NCBI GenBank assembly: GCA_000310025.1
Contig: FN649727.1
Coordinates: 3,588,528 to 3,652,527 of the forward strand
From: Ectocarpus siliculosus
Taxonomy: Eukaryota; Sar; Phaeophyceae; Ectocarpales; Ectocarpaceae
Direction of reading: 5' to 3'
Length of the DNA stretch: 64,000 nucleotides
Under the pieces are notes generated by a model. That model saw only the letters and a list, made by a program, of their open reading frames with translations. It was not told where the DNA came from and searched no databases. Shown piece by piece: positions 48,101-58,480 of this stretch (its first letter is position 1; every line of letters begins with the position of its first letter). The position numbers and the translations under genes were made by a program.

Positions 48101-49510
48101 TCACACCACCTTGTTTTTTCTTGACATATTTTTCGTCTAGATATGCCTGACAGGTGGATAAGAAGTAGCGGTAACCAACCCCACATACCCTCCCTTTTCT
48201 CATCATTGTTGCTGCGTTTGGGAGGTACAACACAAATATCCGCATACATTTCCGTACAACAACGAACCAACTCTTTAAGGTGGAAGGAGGCGGACATGAT
48301 CCAGTCTTGCGCGCCGAAGAACAACGACGACTGGTACTGGCTGTACGCGGCGGTGTACACGGGAGGCTCGGTGCTGGTGCTGACGAACGACGAGATGAGA
48401 GACCACCACTTCTCAATGCTTTCGCACCGCTCATTCCAGAGATGGAAGGAGAGACACCAGGTACGTACGTACGCCGCTGCGCGGCATTCTTCTCTTCAAC
48501 ACCCACCCCGAGAATTTGGTTGTCTCCCGCCAAACGTGCACTCTGTCAGCGTTAGGCATTCGCAGGAAGTTGCAGCTCTTGTCTTGACTTTTTTTTTGTC
48601 TCGCGGCAACAACGTCATTGGAATCGTTGTCACAGTACATCGCAATTTTTTATTGTTAACCAGTGCGCAGCAACAGTTGCCTGCGACATTGTATGTTTTA
48701 CACTTTTTGTTTTGATCGTCGGTCGCCCGATAATCAACAGCTTTGACTCAAAATACGAAGATGGAGTAGGAGGGGTAGAAGGCTCCGAGTGCACTTGTTG
48801 GAGTATCGGTGTGCTGTGGTGTGGTATGCTGTGCTACCTTGTCTTCCCCTCCTGTGCTGTGCGTTGGTGGTTGTTTCTATTTCAAGGTGCAACAAAAAGC
48901 TTGTTTGTCGAAGCGCTCATAACAGCAGTTTTTTTGTACCAATTGTCTTCTTTTTCCCTCAACGTTGTTTTCCTGGATAGTAGGGGTAGAAGTCCTTGCA
49001 GTGCACACGACCAGGGTAGGACACACGGATAACCCCGCGTCAAGCTACCGCGCGGGCATTGGTGGCGTATTATTTTAACCGCTCGCCTTCGTCGCCGGGG
49101 GCATGGACGAAAAAGGTACTTGACGAATGGATCACCGAAACGACGGCAGTCTCCGTGTTGCATATGTTCCTGTCAAGTGCTCTCGCTGGCGAAAAAGTGT
49201 GTTTGTGATGGTACTAATTTATGTCGTGTTTCTCCGTGTCTCCGGGCTTAATCTCGCTGCTTTGTGTTTCGATCCGCGGGTGTCGACGGCCGGCCGACCT
49301 AATGGATCCGACAACCTGTTTACGCAGGCCCGGTTCTACTTCGGCGACTGGAAGGGAGAGGGCGGCGACGACGACGCGCGAGAAGTCATCACGGAGGAAC
49401 CCCGGTCGTACTCCAAGCGGACGCAGAAGGGCGTGGACTCTTGGCACGTGCCCCTTGAGCGCTCGCGCGACTGGCTGTGCGCCAGGTGGCAGCCGCAACA
49501 GGAACGATAG
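39128..49510 (+). CDS. PRORP: Protein-only RNase P (PRORP)
   Basis: Nine exons join in exact phase: 39128-39748, 40083-40271, 40791-40942, 41900-42076, 42344-43178, 45547-45747, 47158-47240, 48280-48460, 49328-49510 (stop TAG), about 873 aa. PPR repeats fill residues about 160-410 (EIHQEMKSKGIKQDL; AYTAVIRACCRDGRADRA). A roughly 180-residue Gly/Ala/Asp-rich insertion follows. Then comes the zinc-binding centre Cys635-x2-Cys638 (GTCENCGE), completed by His853 (SWHVP) and Cys864 near the C-terminus. The NYN/metallonuclease domain has Asp693 (VIIDGANVGYY), Asp769/Asp770 (NNDDWYWLYAAV), and Asp790 and Asp794 (LTNDEMRDH), so all catalytic acidic positions are kept. The enzyme removes 5' leaders from pre-tRNA without an RNA subunit, in nucleus and/or organelles. 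Start is unsure: ATG 39230 (MSELKRKREE) would give 839 aa, lacking a possible leader. Confidence 0.97.
40440..40542 (+). repeat. Dispersed repeat family R1, diverged copy
   Basis: Weaker match to 4517-4636 and 47346-47466: CACTTCAGCG, CCGTGGTC, TCCCTCTCCCTG, CCCCTCCTG in the same order. It lies in a PRORP intron. Confidence 0.4.
43480..43561 (+). repeat. Hairpin-capable intron repeat H, copy 1
   Basis: One of five related units in the 43179-45546 PRORP intron. Core: GACTGCATCGATATTAGCTC, TATCGGACGGGTCCTCAAAT, AGCCCGGATTGACGAGAA, CGAATCGTGAGGAGGGG. CGATA/TATCG, CGGG/CCCG and TCCTCA/TGAGGA can each pair. Confidence 0.85.
43681..43761 (+). repeat. Hairpin-capable intron repeat H, copy 2
   Basis: Same unit as 43480-43561, with a longer CTCCTCA/TGAGGAG pairing and several base changes. 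Confidence 0.85.
44081..44148 (+). repeat. Hairpin-capable intron repeat H, diverged copy 3
   Basis: Keeps TCGGATGGATTCTCAAACTAGCCCG and CTGAGGAATG, so the TTCTCA/TGAGGA pairing survives with one G-U. The first hairpin is not conserved. Confidence 0.5.
44291..44374 (+). repeat. Hairpin-capable intron repeat H, copy 4
   Basis: Nearly identical to copy 1 over about 80 bases, about 810 bases downstream. Confidence 0.85.
44750..44858 (+). repeat. Hairpin-capable intron repeat H, diverged copy 5
   Basis: Shares CCCGATGACTG, GCTCTATCG, CTGACGAGAA and GTGAGGAGGG in order, with an insertion that adds its own short pairing (CGGGGCC...CCCCG). Confidence 0.5.
47346..47466 (+). repeat. Dispersed repeat family R1, copy 2
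   Basis: Close match to 4517-4636 over about 120 bp, in the PRORP intron 47241-48279. Confidence 0.7.
47762..47913. mobile_element. Foldback element (MITE-like) in PRORP intron 7
   Basis: Three nested perfect inverted repeats: 11 bp at 47762-47772 with 47903-47913, 20 bp at 47784-47803 with 47876-47895, and 13 bp at 47844-47856 with 47859-47871. The whole 152 bp can fold into one long hairpin. No ORF is inside. This fits a short non-autonomous foldback element, but I cannot see a clear target-site duplication. Confidence 0.65.
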
Positions 49511-52500
49511 CGAACATACCACTTTTTTTGTGCACAGTTTGGTTCTTGTGTGTGTGCGTTGTGTTACAGCCATTAGTCAAGGGCGTGATAACGCCCGCGT
49601 CAAATACTCGCCGGGCTGTCTCTGATGGCTTCTTCTGTGTTTTGTGTTCTCTCTTATTGCGTGTGTAGATTTGTTCGTTTTTCCCCGCGAGCCTTTTTCT
49701 GTGCATGTTCTTGTGGAGCTGTATGTTCAAACGTGATGAACGTGCTATTATAGTAGCTGCTTCAATGGCAAGAAGTCACAAGGGCCTAACACAAATCGGA
49801 GCAAAATGCATCGGACTTGCTTTGTTAACAGGAGAGCACCAAACGAAATGGCCCTTTGTACTTCCTGTGAGGAAACGGCCTGTTGTCGGTGGGAGCATGT
49901 TGCTTCTTCGAAGCCCCAAATTAGAACTTGAGTGGTTGGGGGTGCCTGATAAGATTGTATCAACCACGGTACCATGGTTACTGGTGTGTGTGTGTGCTAT
50001 TATTTGTCTTTTTTTTTAGTGAAATGGGGGAAGACATGCATGGCAAAGTTGGGCGTTCTTGTGCGTTGTGGGCACCATCGCTGGATGTTTCATTTAGGGT
50101 GTGTTATTACGGGTTTCGAACGAATACCACTCTTGCCACCCTTCTCCCGGGTAGGTGGGGTGGGGATGCTCTTGAGGGAAAGGGAGAGACAGATGGAGAG
50201 TGAAGGATCGACATAAAAGAGTGACTCAAGTTTCCCGAATGCCGCGGCGGAATCTCGGAGCGTGCATCATTGGACCTCTAGCCGGGTATCAGTAGGCTTG
50301 AATTGAAATACGTGAATGATGTGTGGATGTCCCGTGTTTAACTTTAATCTGTATCGACCGCGCTAACCGGTTGACCCCAAAAAAGACGAAGCCGTGTGAA
50401 CTGGAGGCTGCAATGTGAATGTGTGTGTGTTTCCGCCCCCCATTTATTCCGGGCGTCAGATTTCTACACCTTTCGTTCGTTGTGTTGGGAGTAGGGAGCA
50501 CCAGTCGGGGAGTCCGTCGGTGTAGGTACGGCGCCTCGTTACACCTGTTGCGCGAGCTGTGCTGCACGCAAGCACTATGCAAATAATTTAGCGACATCTA
50601 CCGCCTGCGCCGCGGCCATTTTTCTGTTCTGCGCGTTCGTTGGAAGTGGGCCAACAGCAGTTTTTATCGTCCCGATGTTCGATTGTGTATTGCGCATGGA
50701 GATTCTCTGTCTCGACACAAGCAAAGGTCCACCATTGATTTTGAGACTACATGCTACGATAGTAGTCCTTGGCGTTGCTCAACCACAAGAACGGTATTTA
50801 GTGCCCAAATGGGTACCACGGTAGGTGTGTCCTGGTGGAGAGATAGCTCGTCGTCCATATGGTAGTGGATGTTGGAGGATCTAGTGTCCCCAACGTCGTC
50901 GTGGTACATGTCGCAAGACGCCACTACATGTTGTTAAATATCCGTAAGATTTGAAAAGATCCCCGATCCTACAACTCTTCATTGATATTTCCCGAACCAG
51001 TCGTATCGGGGTTGAGGGCTTCGATCTCTGCAACCGAACTGGTACTAACAGCATTCCCAAGTTCGGTAGTGCTTGGGTCTCCATCGACCTAAATTCACTT
51101 GTTCTGTCCCTGTCATTTTCATTCGCACATGTAGCCCACCCCCGACGGGGTCTAAAATGCTGATCTCGAGCTACAGTGCAAATCTCGTGGCGCCTCGAGC
51201 AAGTTTCGGTGTGGAATCGCAAATCATGAGCCGTCTCCGAGTTGGAGCAGCTTCCGCCTCCTGTGGCCGGCAATAGTGGGCCTTGACTGCTCCTTGCCTG
51301 TTTCGCCATGGAAACGGCCGGTTGAACAGCGAAAGAGGGTCCTGCGTGCTGCGCGGAAGGCATGGTCAATGTTCGCATGAGGACGTGCGGTCACCCCGGC
51401 TGCACCACAAGAGCGTCGTTTTGCTCGCGGGTAGCAAGAAGGCGCAGTTTTGCTCTCGACACGCGGTGGACGACATGGTCAACGTAAACGAAAAAAGCAC
51501 CGCACGCCATGAGCGGCTAAGCCTGGGCCAAAGGCTAACGAAACGGTTTCGCGGTATGTCATCAAATGGCCTGGCTGAACCTTCCTAAAACAGCATCGTA
51601 GGGTCAAACAAGCGAGCCCGCCGTTTGTCCGTTGGGAGGTGCATCAGTCGAAGTAGAGCCCGGCGAACGCATGATGAGTCCGTTTACATACGGCGGTAGG
51701 TATGGGTTGTTGCCCCGCCTGCAGGAATAAGTTCCTCGGTCGACCCTGACGCTGCCTCTAGGATGAAAAAATCGCGCGATTTCGCGTTGAAAATGAATGT
51801 ACACCACGTTTTGGCATGATGGCGGAGCTCTCAAGTTACATTATTTTGTGTTTCTTGTTGGCCTGCTGTCATTCTTATGTCACCGTTTTGTGTGACCGAG
51901 GACTTTTTCGTGCTGTGGTTAAAGCAGGCTCAAAAAAATTACTCATTCCAAGACTCCCAATACCTGCCATAAATCCCTCGCTAATGCCACAGCCACATAC
52001 CACACCGGAAAACAACATTGGAGCGCGACTAGAGCAATTCTGCTCGAGGCCATACCGTTGCCCACCACATGGTGAGACCAATACGTACCTAGGCTACACC
52101 AGGAAGGGAGAGCGTAACTCACATCACAGGGGGGATTCATTCGAACAGCCAACACACCACCCACTTGGGGGCAAAAACGCCGTCCTCCTTCTGCCTCCAT
52201 CCGGTCCTACTCTGCGTACTTTGTTGATAGCCACACGTACGCTGGTGCTAAATGTCCACCTGTGTGCTCTCACGGGAAAGACGTGCGGCGTCTCCCCATC
52301 TGAGTGTTGCTTCAGCGAGGGCATTTCCCCAGGTGTAGCTTACGTCTGTACGGATGGACAAGGTAGGCGCTTACAGGAAAATCTGCATGTATTTGCAAGA
52401 AGCGCAAACGTGTCGCGTGGATGCCCCTAAATAACAATGTCGAGGCTACACCAGTAACAAAGTCCAACACTGGAACGCGGTGGCGTTCGCGGACGGGGTG

Positions 52501-53481
52501 CAAGGGCTGCAAGGCTAGAAGGGAGGGCCGGCAGACTCGCCGATTCACGGACAACCTCTAAGTCACAAGTTACCGGAATGCGGCTTGACCCCGACAACCG
52601 ACACGTAACGCTCCAAGCTGATTGTACTCCAAACGCCTTCCTGTTGGTGGTTTGTTGCGTCGAAAACAGAAATGCAAGTGGGTCGGGTTAGAAAGCAACG
52701 GATGGAGGCTACAAAAACATCGCGTGGTCTCTTCTTGTATCGGTGTCAAGGCCGTGATGGCTGTGTTGTAAGTAGGTGCAGCAGCAGTAGCAGCGGAAAA
52801 CAACACCTACAATCTGTGGTTCATATATACATACGCGTTGTCGTTCATCGCGATGTTGTAGCCGACTGATTGATGGTTCGACGGCTGCGTTGCCGGCTGC
52901 TCTGCCAGTCAGGACAACTGAACACGCGGCAAGTTCACGCGTAGAAACTCGCACTCCGCTATCCACTTGCAGGGCTAGTGCCGCGCACACACACTCCACT
53001 TGTAACTACCCCTTGACAAGAGTCAGTACGGGTGTGCCTTACGGCAAAGGAGTGCTGAAATAGTTAAACTCCGTGCACAACAAAAAATCAATGTTTTTCC
53101 CAGCACAAATGAGAACTTTTCTCTGCACACAGGTGGTTGGTTGTTCCGAAATCTGAAAGTACCGGCAAACGCCCTGTTTCCAGGCGCATGGCGTGACGGA
53201 GAGTTTTTTTTTTTTCCTTGATTTTTTATCCCCGAAAAAACGGGAAAACTTTATTCGTTTACAGCGCTACAACCAACCGATCGATTTCAAAGTAAACAGC
53301 GGCAAACGATTCCTTTGATCAGTCTCAAGATGGGCGTTTTCGTTTTTTGCTGGGAAAAATCTGGTTCTCGAGATATTTTACATTTTCTTGTGCCGCATTA
53401 TGGGTGATTTTCTTGTGCTGGGCGACACACCACACACTACACGCGGCAGCCCGAAGAAAACAAAACAAGCACGCAAGTACC

Positions 53482-53781
53482 ATGGGGAACCCAAAGGGAC
53501 GACCTAAGAAGAAGAAGATCGGCAGTCGCGGAGCCGATGGCAACGCGGCTTCTAAGAACAGCCGAAGCCGGCGCAGCAACATGAACATGCGAATAGACTG
53601 CACATTGCGTGATTATTGTATTGTTTGTGCGCGATCAGTTGCGAATAAAAGTGTGTGGACGAGGGGAAATTGCAGAAGGGGGGCTCCGTGGCGTCAAATT
53701 GGGGTATCGTGGCGTCAAATGGGCATCAACGTGGTGATATATAGGGGGCTCCGCTGTGGAAAATGGGGGGCAACGTGGTGA
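53482..53781 (+). CDS. Possible small basic protein with AT-hook-like core
   Basis: An ATG in good context (accATGG) opens MGNPKGRPKKKKIGSRG. GRP flanked by Lys is the core of AT-hook DNA-binding motifs, and such N-termini also occur in transposases. After about residue 45 the frame runs into the tandem array at 53678, so any real coding part must be spliced out or end earlier. Weak call. Confidence 0.2.
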   Translation: MGNPKGRPKKKKIGSRGADGNAASKNSRSRRSNMNMRIDCTLRDYCIVCARSVANKSVWTRGNCRRGAPWRQIGVSWRQMGINVVIYRGLRCGKWGATW

Positions 53782-53862
53782 TATAGGGGGCTACCCAATG
53801 GAAAAACGGGGGGCACCGTGGTGATATAGGGGGCTACGCAGAGTTAAATGGGGGCTCCGTGT
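53678..53862 (+). repeat. G-rich tandem array
   Basis: Four to five imperfect units of about 40-50 bp built from GGGGGCTCCG or GGGGGCTACG, a short A-rich part, and CGTGGTGATATAGGGGG. Units differ mainly in the A-rich middle. Confidence 0.85.
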
Positions 53863-54470
53863 TCAATTTGCCCAAAAATGTTGCATTTTCCCAAAATGAA
53901 AAAAACTCTGAAGCTGTCGACGTAGCTTGACGAGGCGATCACGAATATCGTTGTTTCACGTTTCAAATATTTTTCTTTAAAGAGTTATCGCACAAAACGA
54001 ATGGACAAATTGCTGTGCATGGACCTGTAGCAGCAGCAACAGGCGACGTGCAGAGCGAGCACAACGTGGTCTGAGTGCCAAGCGTGGAATGCTAGCACAA
54101 CAACCCCAACGACGTCCTGTCTCTACACGGAAAAAACGTGCTTCGAGGTACGAGACAGTGAGCAAATTTTGACTTCAAGCGCACAGCGCGTTGAGTTCGT
54201 GACCAAACCTCTTCGAAATTGAGGCTTGTCGTGCGCATCGTGATTCACTCGTGATGAATATTCGTTGGTTTTGGTTTTCGGTCCACTGTTTGGAGTCGTG
54301 GTATCGGGTCCGAAAAGACGATCGTCGTCAAAACAGGGTATTATGGCGGAGCTGTACATGTGATCTTAGCTGTGCGTGTGCTTGGTGATATCATCTATCA
54401 GCACTCGTAACGTACGTGACTGTTGCTCATAGGTTGTTAGGCTATAAACGACAAAGAAAGCAGTTCTTGC

Positions 54471-54638
54471 CTTCTTGAAAGGGTCGTTGTCCACAAATTT
54501 CTGAGCTTCCTCTCGTGTGGCCGCCACCAAGAAGAAACTACCGATCATGTAGTCGTCGACTTCGTCGACCAACGGCCCCGCCGACACCTTGTTGATGAAC
54601 CGTGGATCTTCCGGGTTTGCCGTCGCCGCCTGGTATTC
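54471..54638 (-). CDS. YCII-domain protein, one exon of a larger gene
   Basis: The segment encodes 56 residues with the YCII-type core: NPEDPRFINKVSAGPLVDE, then YMIGSFFLVAATREEAQKF, then VDNDPFKK. YCII proteins are small alpha-beta enzymes or enzyme-like domains of mostly unknown substrate, with a ferredoxin-like fold. The acceptor (CAG at 54641-54639) is ordinary. The 3' border fits AAG followed by GCAAGA, a GC-AG type intron, since GT donors nearby would break the domain. The first strand and His/Asp motif of the family, and the C-terminal strand, should be in flanking exons that I could not place. The longer frame 54366-55064 contains this exon but is not all coding. Confidence 0.65.
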
Positions 54639-55893
54639 CTGCCGGTCCGAGTTCGAGAACCCGTTACCAACAAAGAGTTGTTCAGCGCTCATATGCATAC
54701 ATGGACGCGGAAGACGCGGAAGATAGCGGACTAGACAATAAATCGATTCCGTCTTCTTGTGGTTGTCAAGACCAATCGCAAACTTCTCCTCACCGTCCGC
54801 CCCTGAGTGTAGCGGCTCAGGGACGCCTTTGGATTCTACACAGCAGAAAAAAGAGGTCCGGTGACAATTGAGGCCATGACTGCAGCACCGCGCGCTCCCC
54901 CTCCCTTTTCCCCTGGCAACATTGCCTGGGATTAGCATAGACTGCTTGCTGTGTTTCTTACCGCAGTCGGTTGCCATCACACACCTTGTGCGCAGGATAA
55001 TTTCCCATCCGCTTGGCCGAGCCTCCTCGAGGTTCTCCATCTGCCTTGCCACAAGACTGATCATCCAGGCAGTGTATCGCGTAGAGGTGTTTTTCTGTGA
55101 GTTGGGCGAGGGAACCGTGTGGAGGACCAGACCGAGAAAGGGGCCGATCGCAAAAGCGGGCGTCAGTGAGTTATACCCCTCTTAGATACTTTTACCTGTA
55201 GCATTGAATCAAGTTTCGGGCATGCGGCTGGCTTAGGTCTGATTCTGTCTTGATTAGATGCTGTCAAAGAGAAATGCTGCTCGAATTCTAGCAGGAAATC
55301 GAGCCACTAATAATTCAGTACAATACCTACAGACCAGCATAGATCACTTTGGCCGCTGATCTTGTTCAACAATTTAATGTTGTCGGATCGCGAACAACCG
55401 TAAATAAGGACATTCGTTCCTCTGAAAAAAACAGTTCAATACGGTAGATTCGACGAGATGGCACAATCAACACCCGTACGGGAGTGTGGTGACTTGCCTC
55501 CCGGGGGCGACGCAAGACTCGGCCAAACACTTCACGGCTGTACAGTATCGTTGTATCATAACCTTCGGTGGTGTCGCGGTTGCCGTAAAAACTGCAGAAA
55601 TTGTCGCGAATCATTATTTCTTCACAATGATGTGATTTTTCGATTGTGCGTGATAAATGTGTGCTTGATGTAGGCTAGCAGTGCAATTGCCGCAGATCCT
55701 ACTGCTGCAACCCGCTGCTTTTGATCTCACTCTCGTATTCTTGTATCATTGCTCATGGTGTGAGTAAAATATGTGCGTGTGTTGCGTAGGAGTTCAAGGT
55801 GTTCCAAAACAATTATTCTTGCACTTACTTCCTGTGAGGGGGTTCATACGCAACGTGTTTTTTGGGTTTGGGGGGGGGGGGCATTTCTTAGCC

Positions 55894-56103
55894 ATAAAAA
55901 AAATTAAACCGAAACCGAAAAGGTTCAGCCGAAAAGATTAAACCGAAAAGGTTCAGCCCAAAACATGAAACCGAAAAAGTTAAGCCGAAAGATTAAACCG
56001 AAAACGTTGAGCAGAAAACGTGAAACCGAAAAGGTTAAGCCGAAAAGATTAAACCGAAAAACTTAAGCCGAAAACGTGAAACCGAAAACGTGAAACGGAA
56101 AGG
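55894..56103 (+). repeat. A-rich short tandem repeat (about 24-bp unit)
   Basis: Alternating blocks TTAAACCGAAAA and TTAAGCCGAAAA, with variants GTTCAGCC and CGTGAAACCG, repeated about nine times up to the start of smeared sequence. Confidence 0.9.
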
Positions 56104-56139
56104 ATCGCAAAGGATAAGAAAGACTGGCTTCTGGATTTG

Positions 56140-56581
56140 GGGGGGGGGGGGGGGGGGGGGGGCCCCAAAACCGGGCGGGCCGAATCCTTTAAACCTTTGC
56201 CCCCCCACCCCCCAAAACCCCAAAAAAAAACCCCGGGGTTTCCCCGGGACCGGGGCTCCCAATACCCAAGGGGAAAACCCCGGGGGGATTTCGGGAGGCC
56301 CCAGAAGGGGGGGGCGGATCCCGGCAAAGGGGGTTGGGACCTTGGGGTTTCTTTCCTGGGGAAGGGAGAAAACCGGGGAAGAATTTCTTTTTTTTTTGGG
56401 GGTTTTTCCTCCCAAAAAAATTTTAAACCCCGGGAAATGGCCCCCGGGAGCTTTGACAATTTTAACCAACGGGGGGGGGACTCCCCCCCTTGGGGGGGGG
56501 GGGGGGTTTCCCCCCCCCCAAAAAGATTTTCCCCCCCCCCCTTTTTGGGTCCCCCAAAAAAAAAACCCAAGGGAAAAAAAA
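56140..56581 (+). other. Smeared (low-quality) copy of the 597-bp repeat
   Basis: Landmarks of the good copies appear in the same order but with minor bases replaced by their neighbours: GGGTTTCCCCGGGACC for GGGTTCTCACCGGACC, CTTTGACAATTTTAACCAAC for CTTGACGATTTTAACACAAC. This is a trace artefact, not real G/C-run DNA. Confidence 0.8.
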
Positions 56582-56681
56582 NNNNNNNNNNNNNNNNNNN
56601 NNNNNNNNNNNNNNNNNNNNNNNNNNNNNNNNNNNNNNNNNNNNNNNNNNNNNNNNNNNNNNNNNNNNNNNNNNNNNNNNN
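56582..56681. other. Assembly gap (100 N)
   Basis: Exactly 100 N, the usual placeholder for a gap of unknown size. It is flanked on both sides by the same tandem repeat, so repeat units are probably missing. Confidence 0.98.
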
Positions 56682-57745
56682 AAAGCCGGGACGAAGCACT
56701 CCGGGTTCTCACCGGACCAGGCTCTCACATCACCAAGCGCGAAGCGCCGTGAGGTATTCGGCGAGTCGCATGAAGGGTGAGCAGTATCCTGCTAAGGGTG
56801 TTCGGCATCTTGTGCTTACTTCCTTGCGTACGGATGACAGCTGCGTATGACTTCATTTATTTTCTGGTGCTTTTACTTCCAGAGACAGTTGTAAGCACTG
56901 TGAACTGCCTCGAGGATGCTTGACGATTTTAACACAACGTGGTGCGATCATCCCCCTTGTGCGGAGTGGGGGGTTTCCACCCCGCACAACATGATCTACT
57001 CCACCACCATTATGGTTACCGCAAAAAAAAAAACCAAAGGTAGAAAAAAAAGCGGTAACCTGGTTGGCGAGCTCACGAAGTGATCGGCTTGTTTTACAAC
57101 ATCGCTGCCAAGCGACGAAAACCCAACCCCGATGGCAAACACCGGGGGGGGCGGCGTGTTTTACAACGTCGTTGCCAAGCGACGAAAACCCAACCCCGAT
57201 GGCAAACACCGCAGGCGGGGGGGGGTACTCATAGTCGTGCATGCCGTAGTCGTTAGACCATTGACCTCGCATCCCTACAAAGCCGGGACGGAGCACGCCG
57301 GGTTCTCACCGGACCAGGCTCTCACATCACCAAGCGCGAAGCTCCGTGAGGTATTCGGCGAGTCGCATGAAGGGTGCGCTGCATCCTGCTAAGGGTGTTC
57401 GGCATCTTGTGCTTACTTCCTTGCGTACGGATGACAGCTGCGTATGACTTAATTCATTTTCTGGTGCTTTTACTTCCAGAAACAGTTATAAGCACTGTGT
57501 AACTGCCTCAAGGATGCTTGACCATTTTAACACAACGTGGTGCGATCATCCCCCTTGCGCGGAGTGGGGGGTTTCCACCCTGCACAACATGATCTACTCG
57601 ACCACCATTCATGGTTACCGCAAAAAAAAAAACTGGTAACCTGGTTGCCGAGTTCACGAAGTGAATTGGCTTGTTTTACAACGTCGTTGTCAAGCGGCGA
57701 AAACCCAATCCCGATGGCAAACACCGAGGGGGGGGATTTGGGGGG
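56682..57745 (+). repeat. 597-bp tandem repeat, two clean copies
   Basis: Copy A starts at 56682 and copy B at 57279 (both AAAGCCGGGACG...). They stay highly similar for about 470 bp. An inner 53-bp unit (TTTTACAACGTCGTTGCCAA...) occurs twice in copy A (near 57092 and 57159) and once in copy B (near 57673). Differences are scattered substitutions and homopolymer length changes. Confidence 0.92.
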
Positions 57746-58160
57746 GGGGTCCTTTTCTTACGTATAGCCCAAAACAATATTTGGCCTTTCTACGCGGAGG
57801 AATGGTGGATTCCTCGAGCCCAAATTCTCACCTCGCAAATATTTCCAAGTATTCCAGCTGGCGAGCTAGAAAATATGTTCATTTTCTAACAGCGATCGGC
57901 TGATTTTTTCGCTGTGAGAAATGGGAGGGGTCATACGCCGATCGTGCCAGAACGAGGAACTACACCGTCTGCTCCAGTATCGTAAGGTCATCCACAAACC
58001 CCCTGCAAATATCAAAAGTTCAGGGCGTTCTGCGTCTTGTTGGCCGCACACGAGCCGAAAACGTCAACCCTGCCACTTGACTCTGCTGACGTGCTTGCCT
58101 TATCCGTTTTTGTACCTGTTGCATGTGTGACCAGTCAAAAACGCATGCCTCTTTAGGCTA

Positions 58161-58480
58161 ACGACATTCACAAACTGCAGCCAATGGCGTGTGGTCATAC
58201 ACATACCGTCTGCTCGCGTCCCAGCAACAGGGCGAATTGTTCAGTGCTGATTGCACACGGTCGGCAAACGTGAATCGAAGTGTGTTTCGGTGTTCACTAC
58301 TTATTGGACGTTGCCTTTCCGAGTGTGATCAGTCCACATTGCGTGCAAGAGGGAGGCCTGAGGCCGACGACATCCACAAACTGCAGTCAATGGCGTGTTG
58401 CCATACACATAACCCTCTGCTCATATCCCAGAAACAGGGTGAATTGTTCAGTTTTGATTGCCCACGGCCCGCAAACGTGA
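58161..58480 (+). repeat. Direct duplication of a 114-bp unit
   Basis: 58161-58274 and 58367-58480 match closely (ACAAACTGCAGCCAATGGCG against ACAAACTGCAGTCAATGGCG; GGGCGAATTGTTCAGTGCTG against GGGTGAATTGTTCAGTTTTG). The period is 206 bp. Confidence 0.88.

Larger units (their letters stand above)
49511..54470. other. Gene-poor stretch downstream of PRORP
   Basis: It begins with the PRORP 3' UTR. The longest frame, 51816-52430 (+, 204 codons, hydrophobic start), has no recognisable domain and no supporting splice context, so I do not call it. The part from about 53040 to 53900 is visibly richer in A/T and holds the AT-hook-like ORF and tandem array listed separately. Confidence 0.5.

Noticed and set aside
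51816-52430. 204-codon ORF with a hydrophobic start
   Set aside because: No domain, and competing open frames lie on the other strand; insufficient support for a gene call.
56035-56850. Long Gly/Pro-rich ORFs spanning the N gap
   Set aside because: They run through N bases and smeared low-quality text.
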